64,000 nucleotides of DNA from Streptomyces pactum (GTDB taxonomy: Bacteria; Actinomycetota; Actinomycetes; Streptomycetales; Streptomycetaceae): NCBI RefSeq assembly GCF_016031615.1, contig NZ_JACYXC010000001.1, positions 496,001-560,000 on the forward strand. The letters run 5' to 3'. This document shows, piece by piece, positions 33,071 to 44,235 of the stretch; the stretch's first letter is position 1; every line of letters starts with the position of its first letter. A program made the position numbers and the translations under genes. Under the pieces are notes generated by a model, which worked only from the letters and a program-made list of their open reading frames with translations, had not been told where the DNA came from and made no database searches.

Positions 33071-34249
33071 ATGAGGATTCAGGTGTCACTGGAACGCCGT
33101 CGCCGGGAGTTGCTCGCCGAGGCGGGGCGGGCGCCGGACGCCGGCCGGCTCTTCGAGTCGGTGTCGGCCCGGCTGCGCCGGATGGTGGACTTCGACGCGG
33201 CGGCGTGGAGCACGACCGATCCGGAGACGGCGCTGGTCACCGCGCCGATGCTGACCGAGAACCTCAACGGCGGCGCGGACTGCTTCGCGTTCTGGGAGTG
33301 CGAGCTGCTGGAGGACCACGTCAACGCCTTCCGCGACCTGGCGCGGGCCGCCGTGCCGGTGGCCGGGCTGCGGGCGACCACCGGGGACCTGCCGGCCCGC
33401 AGCGCCCAGTTCCGCAAGCTGGCGCGGCGGCGCGGGCTCGGGGACGAACTGCGGGTGGTGCTGCGGGTGGCGGACCGCTCGTGGGGGGTGGTGAGTCTCT
33501 TCCGGGAGCACGGCCGGCCGGCGTTCGACGGTGCGGACACCGCGCTCGCGGCGAGCCTGTCCGCGCCGCTGGCCGCCCGGCTGCGCGCCTTCGCCCGCCC
33601 GGAGCCCGGACCCTTGCCGGAGGACGGACCGGTGCCCGGCCGGGCGCCCGGCGCCGGGGCCGGTGCGGGGCGGTCGCCGCAGGACGGGCCGGGTCCCGGG
33701 CTGGTGCTGTTCGACGGCTCCGGGACCGCGCTGTCGGTCAACGAGGAGGCGCGGTACCACCTCGGGCTGCTGCCGGCGGGGCCGCTGGCGGGACCGGTGG
33801 GCGGTATCCGGCTACCGGTGTGCGTGGTGGCCACCGCGCTCCAGGCCCGGGCGGTCGCCGAAGGCCGGGACCGCGGCGCGGCGCGGGTCCGGGTGCGTAC
33901 CGTGGACGGCCGGTGGCTGGTGTGCCACGCCTCGCGGCTGACCGGCGCCGACGGGGCGGCCGGGCCGATCGCGGTGATCATCGAGCCGGCGCCGGCCGCG
34001 GACATCGCCTCGATCATCGCGGACGCCTACGAACTGACCCCGCGCGAGCTGGAGATCACCCAGCTCATCGCGCGCGGACTGGACACCGGCGAGATCGCCG
34101 TCGCGCTGGTCATCTCGCCGCACACGGTGCGCGGCCACGTCAAGACGGTGTTCCAGAAGGTGGGGGTGAACAGCCGCGGCGCGCTGGTGGCCCGGTTGTT
34201 CTCCGAGCACTACTGGCCGCGCCGGGCCCCGGCCGCCGCCCGGGGGTAG
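33071..34249 (+). CDS. LuxR-family regulator with N-terminal GAF-like sensor
   Basis: The 392-residue product has a GAF-like N-terminal half (LFESVSARLRRMVDFDAAAW to ADRSWGVVSLFREHGRPAF), a disordered Pro/Gly linker (about 180-215), a PAS-like segment with LVLFDGSGTALSVNEEARYH, and a C-terminal LuxR helix-turn-helix: LTPRELEITQLIARGLDTG, EIAVALVISPHTVRGHVKTV. There is no receiver domain. ATG at 33071 directly follows GGGGAG; GTG at 33083 is better spaced from GATGAGG and may be the true start. The gene is divergent from the flavoprotein gene, a plausible target. Confidence 0.88.
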   Translation: MRIQVSLERRRRELLAEAGRAPDAGRLFESVSARLRRMVDFDAAAWSTTDPETALVTAPMLTENLNGGADCFAFWECELLEDHVNAFRDLARAAVPVAGLRATTGDLPARSAQFRKLARRRGLGDELRVVLRVADRSWGVVSLFREHGRPAFDGADTALAASLSAPLAARLRAFARPEPGPLPEDGPVPGRAPGAGAGAGRSPQDGPGPGLVLFDGSGTALSVNEEARYHLGLLPAGPLAGPVGGIRLPVCVVATALQARAVAEGRDRGAARVRVRTVDGRWLVCHASRLTGADGAAGPIAVIIEPAPAADIASIIADAYELTPRELEITQLIARGLDTGEIAVALVISPHTVRGHVKTVFQKVGVNSRGALVARLFSEHYWPRRAPAAARG

Positions 34250-34799
34250 GGGGCTGCCGCGGCCCCGGGGCCGCGGGCATCCGGGCCGGGCACCGGCTCC
34301 CGGCGGCACCCCGGCGAGCGTACGAGGGCACTCCGACGGAGTACGAGCCGACGCACGGGCCACACCGGGTACGCGCAGGCCCCGGACCCCGCCCTCACCC
34401 GTACGCACCGGGCACCGGGCACCGGGCACCGGCCATCCCGCGGACACGAGACCCCGGGCCCCCGGCCCACCGGAACGCACCGGCGTCGATGCGCTCCCCC
34501 ACCGGGAACACACCGGCGCCGGCCACCGGACAACCCAGGACACCGGCCGCCCCGGACACCGCTCCCCGGCGTCCGCCCCGGCCCGCACCTCGCCTGGCCG
34601 CACCCCCCGGGCGCCCCACGCGCGGGCTCCCGGTCCGCCACCCCCGGTGGACCCCCCGGTCCGCCGCCCCCGGGGGTCCGGACGGCCTCCGCCGGGACCA
34701 CCGGAGGCGGCGGGAGCGGCACCGGGCCCGGCGGGCCGGGCCGGCGGGCCTTCCGGATGCCCGTCGTACCCGACGGTCCGCCGGGCCCGGTCCGGCGGG
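34250..34799. other. 550-bp intergenic region, nothing recognised
   Basis: This is the spacer between the convergent LuxR and carboxylesterase genes. It contains a short run of the 7-mer CACCGGG (34409-34430) and otherwise GC-rich sequence. No gene is supported. Confidence 0.45.
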
Positions 34800-36305
<1,506 letters not shown>

Positions 36306-36668
36306 CGGTGGGTGCCTCCCGTCGTGGGTGTGCCGGGCGGGGCCGGCCGGCACACCGCGGCCGGCCCCCGCCGGAACCCTTCCCCCGCCGGGCCGGTTCG
36401 TCACAGCCGGTAGCCGTCCGGTTGCCGGGGTCCGGGTCCGCGGGCCGGCTCCGCGGCGGCGGCGCCGGCGCACCGGCGGCCGCCGTCGGGCCCCGGCGGG
36501 CGCCGCGCCACGCACCGGCGGGGGCCCGGCACGTCCGGTAAGGTCATCGCACTTGATCTGGAAGTACCTTGCGCCCGGAGCGATGATGGAGGCCGGCGGG
36601 CAGGCACGCGGTGCGACGACCGGCCCCTGGCCACCCGCCCCGCGACGGCCGGCGGAAGGAGTGCCTCG
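36306..36668. other. Divergent intergenic region (carboxylesterase / phosphatase)
   Basis: The 363-bp gap is GC-rich except around 36540-36585 (GTCATCGCACTTGATCTGG), where the phosphatase promoter may lie. No repeat or clear operator was seen. Confidence 0.4.
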
Positions 36669-38759
36669 ATGGGTTCGACGGACGCGGTCCCGGCAGGGCA
36701 TGCCCCGGCGGCGGCCGGTCCGGCCGAGCCCCAGGGCCTGCTCGACGTGCTGGGGGTGGCGGCCGTGGTGCTGGACACCAAGGGGCGCATCACCCTGTGG
36801 AGCCCGCAGGCCGAGAAGCTCTTCGGCTGGAGCGCGGAGGAGGCGCTGGGCCGTTACGCACTGCGACTGCTGGTGGCCCCCGAGCACGAGGACCAGGTGC
36901 TCCGGCTCTTCGCCGAGGTGATGGACGCCGGGGAGAGCTGGGCGGGGGTCTTCCCGGTGCGGCACAAGGACGGCGGAACCCGGCTGGTGGAGTTCCGCAA
37001 CATGCGGCTGGAGGACGAGCGCGGCGCCTGCTACGCCCTGGGCATCGCGGCCGACCAGGCGGTGCTGCGCGAGGTGGAACAGGACCTGGCGCTGTCGGTG
37101 CGGCTGGTGGCCCAGTCCCCCATCGGTCTGGCGGTGTACGACACCGAGCTGCGCTACGTGATGGTCAACCCGGCGCTGGCCCGGATGAACGGCCGCCCGG
37201 TGGAGGACCACATCGGCCGGCGGCTGGAGGAGACGCTGCCCTTCCTGGACACCGAGTCGCTCTCCCGCACCATGCGGGAGGTGCTGGCCGACGGTGTTCC
37301 GCAGCTCAACCGGTTCACGGTGGGCCGGCCCCTGGACGACCCGGGCACCGAGCACGCCTGGTCGGTCTCGTACTACCGCCTGGAGGGTCCGGGCGGGCGG
37401 GTGCTCGGGCTGGCGGTCTCGGTGATCGACGTGACCGAGCAGCACCGCGCCGCTCTGGAGGCGGCCCGGGCACGCAAACGGCTGGCGCTGATCGCGGACG
37501 CGTCGGTGTCCATCGGCACCACGCTGGACGTGGACCGCACCGCGCGGGAGCTGGCGGACGTACTCGTTCCCGAACTCGCCGACCTGGGCGCGGTGGACAT
37601 CCTCGACGCGGTGCTGGAGGGGCGCCGGCGGCCGGACGCGGCCGCGCCCGGCTCCGAGCGGTTCCGGGCGCTGGCGGTCACCACCGCCTACCCGACCGAC
37701 GCGGTGCGGGCGGCCGATCCGGCCGGCCAGATCGCCGCGTACGCCGCCGACCGGCTCATCACCCGGTGCGTGACCACCGGCCGTCCGGTGCTGGTGGAGC
37801 ACGTCACCGAGGAGGACCTGCGGCGGATCGCCCCGGACGCGGAGGCGGCGGCCCTGCTGGCGCGGTCCGGGGTGCACTCCTACATGGCGGTGCCGCTGAT
37901 CGCCCGCGGTGAGGTGCTCGGCGCGCTCGACCTGTGCCGGGCGCGCAACCCGGTGCCGTTCGACGAGGAGGACGTGGTGCTCGCGGCCGAACTCGCCGCG
38001 CGCGCCGCGGTGTGCATCGACAACGCCCGCTGGTACCAGAACGAGCGCCGTACCGCGCTCGCCCTCCAGCGGCACCTGCTGTTCCGCCGTCCGCCGCAGC
38101 CCAAGGGGCTGGAGATCGCCTACCGCTACGAACCGGCGCACGCGTCCGGGAAGGTCGGCGGCGACTGGTTCGACGCGATACCCCTGGCCGGGGACCGGAC
38201 CGCGCTGGTGGTGGGCGATGTGATGGGCAGCGGCATCAACGCCGCGGCCACCATGGGGCAGTTGCGCACCGCCACCCGGACCCTGGCCGAACTCGACCTG
38301 CCGCCCGCCGAGGTGCTCCGCCACCTGGACCGCACGGCCACCGGGCTGGACCCGGCGCTGGCCACCTGCATCTACGCGCTCTACGACCCGCACCGCCGGG
38401 TGTGCACCGTCTCGGTGGCCGGGCACGTGCCGCCGGTGGTGGTCCGCGGCCGCACCCCCGAACTCCTCCAGTTGCCCTCCGGCGCACCGCTGGGCGTGGG
38501 CGGGGTGCACTTCGAGGAGACCGCCGTGCCGCTCGCCCCGGGCGACCGGCTGGTGCTGTACACCGACGGGCTGGTGGAGGTCCGGGACCAGCCGATACAC
38601 GCCCGGCTGGACAAGCTGGTGGATCTGCTCGCCGGTGCCGGGGACGACCTGGAGGCGCTCTGCGACGAGCTGCTGGCGGCGCTGCGCAATCCGGACGAGC
38701 ACGATGACGTGGCGCTGCTGATCTCCCGGGCCGGCGACGCCGGCGCCCCGCGCCCGTAA
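36669..38759 (+). CDS. PAS-PAS-GAF-PP2C (SpoIIE-type) serine phosphatase
   Basis: The 696-residue product has two PAS domains (about 25-135, with VVLDTKGRITLWSPQAEKLF; and 145-255, with AVYDTELRYVMVNPALARMN), a GAF domain (about 270-455, ending ARAAVCIDNARWYQNERR) and a PP2C/SpoIIE phosphatase domain (about 475-690). Phosphatase motifs are KVGGDWFDAIPL (metal-binding Asp), VVGDVMGSGINAAATMG and LVLYTDGLVEVRD. It likely dephosphorylates an anti-sigma antagonist in a partner-switching pathway after sensing a signal through PAS/GAF. No kinase domain is fused. ATG at 36669 follows GGAAGGAG. The STAS protein at 2650-2991 is a candidate type of substrate, but no direct link is visible. Confidence 0.95.
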   Translation: MGSTDAVPAGHAPAAAGPAEPQGLLDVLGVAAVVLDTKGRITLWSPQAEKLFGWSAEEALGRYALRLLVAPEHEDQVLRLFAEVMDAGESWAGVFPVRHKDGGTRLVEFRNMRLEDERGACYALGIAADQAVLREVEQDLALSVRLVAQSPIGLAVYDTELRYVMVNPALARMNGRPVEDHIGRRLEETLPFLDTESLSRTMREVLADGVPQLNRFTVGRPLDDPGTEHAWSVSYYRLEGPGGRVLGLAVSVIDVTEQHRAALEAARARKRLALIADASVSIGTTLDVDRTARELADVLVPELADLGAVDILDAVLEGRRRPDAAAPGSERFRALAVTTAYPTDAVRAADPAGQIAAYAADRLITRCVTTGRPVLVEHVTEEDLRRIAPDAEAAALLARSGVHSYMAVPLIARGEVLGALDLCRARNPVPFDEEDVVLAAELAARAAVCIDNARWYQNERRTALALQRHLLFRRPPQPKGLEIAYRYEPAHASGKVGGDWFDAIPLAGDRTALVVGDVMGSGINAAATMGQLRTATRTLAELDLPPAEVLRHLDRTATGLDPALATCIYALYDPHRRVCTVSVAGHVPPVVVRGRTPELLQLPSGAPLGVGGVHFEETAVPLAPGDRLVLYTDGLVEVRDQPIHARLDKLVDLLAGAGDDLEALCDELLAALRNPDEHDDVALLISRAGDAGAPRP

Positions 38760-38800
38760 CGCGTCGCGTCCACAACGCCGACACACAACCGCCGCTCCGG

Positions 38801-38834
38801 GTTCACACCCGAGTGTCATGTCTGTGTCACGCTC
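38801..38834 (+). promoter_or_regulatory. PHO-box-like direct repeats
   Basis: GTTCACACCCG (38801-38811), GTGTCATGTCT (38813-38823) and GTGTCACGCTC (38824-38834) are repeats of the 11-base PhoP direct-repeat unit (consensus near GTTCACCCGGC). The second and third are exactly 11 bases apart. A TTGACG -35-like hexamer follows at 38839-38844. They precede a secreted nuclease, a class of gene expected to be phosphate-regulated. Confidence 0.5.
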
Positions 38835-38934
38835 CCGGTTGACGTGTCAACAAATCGTTTCGTCCGTACGCCGGGACGCCTCCACCACGGGCTCCCGGCG
38901 GCCGGCGCGAAGCCCCCCGGGAGAGGACCCGCGC

Positions 38935-39774
38935 ATGTCCCACCGCCGTATGTCCCGCTGGATACCGCTGCCGCTGACCGCCGCGCTCGCGGTGGCGGCC
39001 GGCCTCGTCGCCCAGGCCCCGGCCACCGCGTCCCCGGCCACCGCGCCGGCCGCGGCCACCGCCACCGCCACCGCCACCGTGAGCCCGTACGACGACACCT
39101 ACTACCGCAACGCGATCGGCAAGAGCGGGACGGAGCTGAAGAGCGCCCTGCACACCATCATCAGGAGCCAGACCAAGCTGAGCTACACGCAGGTCTGGGA
39201 GGCGCTGAAGGTCACCGACCAGGACCCGGCCAACTCCGCGAACGTCATCGAGCTGTACACCGGCCGCTCCATCAGCAAGACCCGGGCCGGCGGCAACACC
39301 GGGGACTGGAACCGCGAGCACGTGTGGGCCAAGTCGCACGGCGACTTCGGCACCACCACCGGGCCGGGCACCGATGTGCACCACCTGCGGCCCGAGGACG
39401 TGACGGTCAACAGCATCCGTGGCAACAAGGACTTCGACAACGGCGGCAGCGCGGTGAGCGGCGCCGCCGGCAACTACACCGACGCCGACTCCTTCGAGCC
39501 GCGTGACGCGGTCAAGGGCGATGTCGCCCGCATGATCCTCTACATGGCCGTCCGGTACGAGGGCAACGACGGCTTCCCGAACCTGGAGCCCAACGACCGG
39601 GTCAACAACGGGACCCAGCCCTACCACGGCCGGCTGTCGGTGCTGAAGCAGTGGAACCAGGAGGACCCGCCGGACGCCTTCGAGAAGCAGCGCAACCAGC
39701 TGATCTACGACCGGTTCCAGCACAACCGGAACCCGTTCATCGACCACCCGGAGTGGGTCGAGGCCATCTGGTGA
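38935..39774 (+). CDS. Secreted endonuclease I family (EndA/NucM-type) nuclease
   Basis: The 279-residue product starts with a signal peptide (MSHRRMSRW, hydrophobic core, ending near TASPATA) and has an endonuclease I domain: NREHVWAKSHGDFG from about residue 126 (His-Val-Trp with the beta-beta-alpha-Me catalytic His), GTDVHHLRPEDVTVNSIRGN (about 145-164) and FEPRDAVKGDVARMILYMAVRY. It should degrade DNA or RNA non-specifically outside the cell. ATG at 38935 has GAGAGGA upstream; an in-frame ATG lies five codons later. PHO-box-like repeats upstream suggest a phosphate-starvation role. Confidence 0.93.
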   Translation: MSHRRMSRWIPLPLTAALAVAAGLVAQAPATASPATAPAAATATATATVSPYDDTYYRNAIGKSGTELKSALHTIIRSQTKLSYTQVWEALKVTDQDPANSANVIELYTGRSISKTRAGGNTGDWNREHVWAKSHGDFGTTTGPGTDVHHLRPEDVTVNSIRGNKDFDNGGSAVSGAAGNYTDADSFEPRDAVKGDVARMILYMAVRYEGNDGFPNLEPNDRVNNGTQPYHGRLSVLKQWNQEDPPDAFEKQRNQLIYDRFQHNRNPFIDHPEWVEAIW

Positions 39775-39860
39775 CGCGCGGAGCGCCCGGCCGTGCGGCG
39801 GCCTGACGGCGTGTGACGCGCGTAGCGGGGCCGTGCGGCGGCCGGGTGACGCGCGTAGCG
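39771..39860. repeat. Three-copy repeat at the 3' end of the nuclease gene
   Basis: GTGACGCGCGGAGCG (39771), GTGACGCGCGTAGCG (39813) and GTGACGCGCGTAGCG (39846) recur, the first two followed by a GGCCGTGCGGCGGCC-type block. The nuclease stop codon TGA lies inside the first copy. No gene covers the remainder. Confidence 0.75.
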
Positions 39861-40090
39861 GTCCGGGCGCGGGCCCGCGGGCCGGTTGTGCGCGCGGAAC
39901 GGCCGCCGGGCGAGACGCGAGCGGCCCGTGAGCCACCCGGGGCGTGCGTGGTGCGCGGGGGCGGGTGGGGCGGGCCCGGTCTCCTGCGCGGTGTCCGGCC
40001 CACGCGCGTCAACCGCCCGCCCGGCCCGCCCCCGCTCCGGGGCGGGCCGGGCGCCGGCGGGCGGCGCGCCCGCGGCGCCGCCCGCCCCGG
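39775..40090. other. Intergenic region between nuclease gene and CIS locus
   Basis: The 316-bp spacer holds the repeat above and GC-rich sequence with short inverted runs that may act as terminators for the convergent genes. No gene is seen. Confidence 0.5.
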
Positions 40091-41703
40091 TCAGCGGCGG
40101 CCGAAGAACTCCACCTCGGCGACGGCCAACCGGCGGTCGGGCCGGGCGCCGAAGGCGGCGTCGGCGGTCAGCCGGACGCGCACCACATCGGTGCCCCGGA
40201 GATCGAAGGTCTGCTGGCCGGCCTGGTCCTCAAGGTTGAGCGCCTTTGTGCTGCGGTCGCCGTCCGCGGTGGTCAGCGTCACGGTGATCTCCGAGGGACG
40301 GGCCTGGCTCAGGAACTCGTCCTGCTTGGCGGAAGTCCCCGGGGTGATGATGACCTTGCGCAGCCGGACCGGGACGGCGAAGTCCGCCTCCAGGTACTGT
40401 CCATGGCCCGCCCCGGCCCGGGCGGGCGCCCAGTAGCGGTTGTTGAAGCCGTCGAAGGCGGCGCCGGCCCGGTGGCCGGACGCCTCGCTGGAGGCCCGGG
40501 TGGTGTCCGGGCGGAGCGCCTCGGGCTTGGACGTCTGGTCCCGGGTGAAGGTGAACGCCTCGTTCAGGTACGAGCGGGCGAACCAGGCGAGCCCGGCCAG
40601 CAGCAGGACGGTGAGGGGCAGCGCGAGCCGCGGCCGCGGCCATCTGCCGCCCCGCGGCCGGCTGCCGGCCGCCAGCTCCCGTTCCGAACCCCAGCGGAGG
40701 AACCGGCGCCACCAGGGGAGCGGGGGATGCCGGTCGGAGGCGCCCGTGGTGTCCAGCAGCGCGCCGCACCGGGTGCACAGCCGCCGGTCGGTGGCGTTGT
40801 CGGCCCGGCAGCGGGGGCACGGCCGCACCACCGCGCGGGGCGCCGGCGGCCGGGTCGCGGGTGCCGCCGGGCCGGTCTGCGGGGCGAGGTCCCCCTCCCG
40901 GTGGTCCGGTCCGTCGCCGTGCCGCACCCGCTCACCGGGGCGCCGGGGCGCGGCGGAGGACGGCGCCGGCGGCGCGGGCGGGGGCGCCGGCGCGGGGGCC
41001 GGCCCGGCCGCGCGCCGGGGGCGGGGCGGCCGGCAGCGGCGGGACCACCAGCCGCGGACCGGTTCCGGCGCCCGGCGAGCCGGGCGCCCCCGGAGGCGGA
41101 CGGCCGCGGCGCGTCGGTCCCGGCCGCGCCGGCACCGGTTCCGGGCGCGGCCGGTGCGGGAAGCCGCCGACGCGGGTGCCGCCGTCCCCTGCGACGCCGG
41201 CCGGGACGCGGCGGGCCCCGAGCCCTCCCCGGCCCCCGGTCCCGGCCCCTGGTCCCGGCCCCCGGTCGCGGTCCCGGACGGTGGCGGGGCCGCGGGCCGG
41301 GGCGGTCGGGCGAGCCGGCCGCCGGACCGGGGACGAACAGCACCGTCGGGGTGTCCGCGCCGGGCGGGGCCGGCCGCCCCTCCGGCCCGGACCTGCCGGT
41401 GCCGGACGCCCCGGGGCCGGACGCGGCGGGGCCGGACGCGGCGGGACCGGAGGCCGCGGAGTTGGAGGCGGCCGGGCCCGGCCCCGCACCCGGCGCCCCC
41501 GGCCGTGCGGCGGGTCCCGGCGCGGCGGGCGGTGCCCCCGCGGGCGTGCCCCGGGAGCCGTCTGCCGGATCGTGGCGGGCCGGGGCGGCGCCGGACGGGC
41601 CCGGCTCCTCCTCGGGGCGGTCGTCCCACTCCAGGAACGACTGGCAGGAGACGCAGAACTGCGCTCCGGCCGGGTTGCGGTGTCCGCACTCGGGGCAGGT
41701 CAT
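40091..41703 (-). CDS. CIS-associated zinc-ribbon protein with C-terminal glycan-binding-like domain, apparent frameshift(s)
   Basis: Two halves lie in different reading frames. The N-terminal part, from ATG 41703, has a zinc ribbon (TCPECGHRNPAGAQFCVSC) and a Pro/Ala/Gly-rich linker reaching TPTVLFVPGPAAG near 41330. The C-terminal part, read in the frame ending at 40091, has a second zinc ribbon (RPCPRCRADNATDRRLCTRC), a basic stretch, one membrane helix (LPLTVLLLAGLAWFA) and a beta-sandwich domain (ASSEASGHRAGAAFDGFNN to AVAEVEFFGRR) like the NADase-type glycan-binding domain often found in actinobacterial CIS loci. Codon bias appears to jump frames more than once between about 40,930 and 41,330. 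This may be sequence error or real decay. It overlaps the tail protein gene by ATGA and ends the CIS operon. Confidence 0.7.
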
Positions 41704-42263
41704 GGCGTTTCCGTTCCGTCCGTCGGCAGCGGCACGATCTCCAGCTGGTAGGCGACGTGCGCGGGCACCTCGGCGGCCACCAGCTGCTCCAGCCGGGCCC
41801 GGTCGTGGCGCGCCGGGTCGGGCACCCGCAGCAGGACGGCCACCCACGGCCGCTCCGAGCCCGGCAGGTCGGTGCCCGACGTCTCCGACCAGATGGCTCC
41901 CCCGCTCTCGCTGATCTCCGGTTCCACGCCGGTCTCCACCCGCAGGGCGGACACCAGGCCCTGCCGGGTGCCGCGCTGCCGGTGGCGGGTGGTGGCGCCG
42001 GCGACCACGGCCCGCCGCTGGGTGTCGGGCCGCTCCTCGTCCACCTCCACCGCCACCCACCCGGCCATCCAGCTCAGGAAGTCCTCGGGGGCGGTGCGCG
42101 GGTGGAGGTAGGCGGGGAGGTTGTCCAGGGTCAGCAGCAGCGGGGCCAGCACCTCGTCCAGCGCCGAGAGGAAGCGGCGGAGGAAGTCCTGGTCCTGGTA
42201 GAGCGCGGGCAGCTGCTGGATCAGCGGGTGCGGGTTGGGCAGTCCGGGAAGGGTCGCGCGCAT
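41700..42263 (-). CDS. CIS baseplate-type tail protein (Tail_P2_I / TIGR02242-like)
   Basis: The 187-residue product begins MRATLPGLPNPHPLIQQLPA followed by LYQDQDFLRRFLSALDEVLAP, the standard start of the phage-tail-protein family that sits next to baseplate proteins in eCIS loci. TAPEDFLSWMAGWVAVEVDE and RRHRQRG-type segments also match. It starts one base after the baseplate gene stop and its own stop overlaps the zinc-ribbon gene, so translation is coupled. It is expected to link baseplate and tail fibres. Confidence 0.9.
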   Translation of the reverse strand: MRATLPGLPNPHPLIQQLPALYQDQDFLRRFLSALDEVLAPLLLTLDNLPAYLHPRTAPEDFLSWMAGWVAVEVDEERPDTQRRAVVAGATTRHRQRGTRQGLVSALRVETGVEPEISESGGAIWSETSGTDLPGSERPWVAVLLRVPDPARHDRARLEQLVAAEVPAHVAYQLEIVPLPTDGTETP

Positions 42264-42264
42264 C

Positions 42265-44235
42265 TCACGCCTCCCGGACCCGGAGCTGGTGCCCGTAGGA
42301 GAAGACCAGCGCGTGCCGGTCGAGGACGATCTTCGCGGTGGCCTCGGCGCGCTCCCCGGTGAGCGGGTCGGCGGGGAAGAGCCGGACGTCCTCCACCAGG
42401 TCGACGCCGGGCACCTGCTGGAGCACCCCGAACACCTCGCCGGAGTGGATCGGCCGGCCGAACGGCCAGCCCTCCCCGGCCGGGCCGCCGGTCAGCGGGT
42501 TGAAGTAGCCGTAGAGGGCGGCGAGCGCCGCCTCGCGGAGCCGGTCGGGGGCCTGGCCGCGGCCGGCCAGCACCGTGGCGACCACCGTGACCCCCTGGTA
42601 GTAGGGGGGTTCGACCACCAGCCGGGTGCCCAGCGGGCGCCGTTCGTCCAGGTAGGAGGCGATCATCGCCAGGGTGTCGCGGGGCGGGACGAGTTCGTCG
42701 AACTGGATCCTGCCCTGGGCGTCGCTGCGGCCGGCGGGCACCACCAGCAGCCGCACCCCGGAGGGGAGTTCGTCCGAGCCGGGCGCGTCCCGCACGTTGC
42801 CGGCCGGCACACAGGCCACTCGGGCCGCGTCCGGGGCGACCTCGCGGGCGAGCTGCTCGTAGTCGTGCGGGACCACGGCGCGGTGCAGGGTGCGCAGCGT
42901 CATCGGGCCGCGGGCGCGGGCGTTCTCCACGGTCTCGCCGTCCACCCCGCCGACCGCCGCGCGCCGGTTCTCCACCCGGGCCACGTACGGCAGCGAGCTG
43001 CGCAGCACCCGCAGCGCCCCGCGTGCCACGTTGCCGCGGTGGCCGCCGCCGGTGCGGTAGCCGCGGACCCGGATCGCGCAGCCCTGGGGCGGCACCGCCC
43101 CGTACAGCCGCAGGGTCCCGTCGCGCTCCCGGACCGCCGGGCCGAAGTCCACCTGGCCGGAGTTGGGGTCGAGGGTGATGTGCCGGTCGGCGGCGGTGGA
43201 GTGGGCGAAGTTCTCCACCCGGGTCCACGCCACCCAGCCGGTGGTCTCGGCCACCTCCACCACGAAGGGCTCCTCGCTCTGCACCACCGGCGGCCGGGCC
43301 ACCTGGAAGCTCTGGCCGGGCACGCCCTCGGAGAGGCCGAGCATCTCCTCGGTGACGGTCTCGGCGTGCGCCGCCTCCACGGTGCCGCCCACGGTGAAGG
43401 CGGTGACCTGCCGTACGGTCGGCGAGTGCAGGTAGGCGGGCTGGTCGGCGGCGGCCTCCACCAGCCGGCAGCGCAGCCAGCCGCCGGAGTGGCGGGCGAC
43501 GACGGAGCCGGAGTGCGTGGCGGGCATGTGGAGGATCACCTCGCCCTCCTTGTTGAACCCGCCGGTGTCGTCCTTGTCCACCTCGCACGCCACCCAGGTG
43601 CTGCCGTCCCACGCCTCCCACACCAGCGGCGGGCGGCGGGGATCGACGCCGACGCCCTCGACCCGGCAGTCCAGCCGGAGGGCGAGCACGCAGCCGGGCA
43701 CCGGGTTGGAGAGCCCGATGTAGAGGCAGTCGCCGGGGACCGGGGAGGTGGAGAACAGCGGCACGTCGCGGCCGAGGGCGAGTTCCTCGGAGCGGTCGGT
43801 GGCGCCCCCGGTGGCGGGCCAGGTGGCGAGGTGGGCGTAGGAGCAGGGCGGCACCGACAGGTCCCGGGCGGTGGTGAAGACCACCGCCTCCTCACTCTCG
43901 GTCCGTACGGTGGCGACCTCGGTGCCCGCCTTGATGCGCACCGGTTCCGGCTGCGGGGCGGAGAGCCGGAAGGTGACCTCGGTGCGGGCCGCGGTGGGCG
44001 GGTACAGCCGTACCCCGATCAGGTCGAGGAAGGCCAGGTAGTTCTTGTCCGGGACCCGGTTCAGCCGGTACACGAGCTGGTCCACCATGGTGGCGAACGC
44101 CTCGATCAGGGTGACGCCCGGGTCGGAGACGTTGTGGTCGGTCCACTCCGGGCAGCGCTGCTGGACCAGCCGCTTGGCCTCATCGACGAGCGTCTGGAAG
44201 CGCCGGTCGTCCAGGTTGGGGCTGGGGAGCGTCAT
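42265..44235 (-). CDS. CIS putative baseplate assembly protein (TIGR02243 / J-like)
   Basis: The 656-residue product starts MTLPSPNLDDRRFQTLVDEA and contains CPEWTDHNVSDPGVTLIEAF, the wedge-protein motif of the putative baseplate assembly family. Further matches are RNVPDKNYLAFLDLIGVRL-like and VVPHDYEQLAREVAPDAARV. It corresponds to Afp11/gpJ-type wedge subunits that surround the spike. ATG at 44235 has GGAGGG upstream and overlaps the gp25 stop by four bases. Length is normal. Confidence 0.93.
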   Translation of the reverse strand: MTLPSPNLDDRRFQTLVDEAKRLVQQRCPEWTDHNVSDPGVTLIEAFATMVDQLVYRLNRVPDKNYLAFLDLIGVRLYPPTAARTEVTFRLSAPQPEPVRIKAGTEVATVRTESEEAVVFTTARDLSVPPCSYAHLATWPATGGATDRSEELALGRDVPLFSTSPVPGDCLYIGLSNPVPGCVLALRLDCRVEGVGVDPRRPPLVWEAWDGSTWVACEVDKDDTGGFNKEGEVILHMPATHSGSVVARHSGGWLRCRLVEAAADQPAYLHSPTVRQVTAFTVGGTVEAAHAETVTEEMLGLSEGVPGQSFQVARPPVVQSEEPFVVEVAETTGWVAWTRVENFAHSTAADRHITLDPNSGQVDFGPAVRERDGTLRLYGAVPPQGCAIRVRGYRTGGGHRGNVARGALRVLRSSLPYVARVENRRAAVGGVDGETVENARARGPMTLRTLHRAVVPHDYEQLAREVAPDAARVACVPAGNVRDAPGSDELPSGVRLLVVPAGRSDAQGRIQFDELVPPRDTLAMIASYLDERRPLGTRLVVEPPYYQGVTVVATVLAGRGQAPDRLREAALAALYGYFNPLTGGPAGEGWPFGRPIHSGEVFGVLQQVPGVDLVEDVRLFPADPLTGERAEATAKIVLDRHALVFSYGHQLRVREA

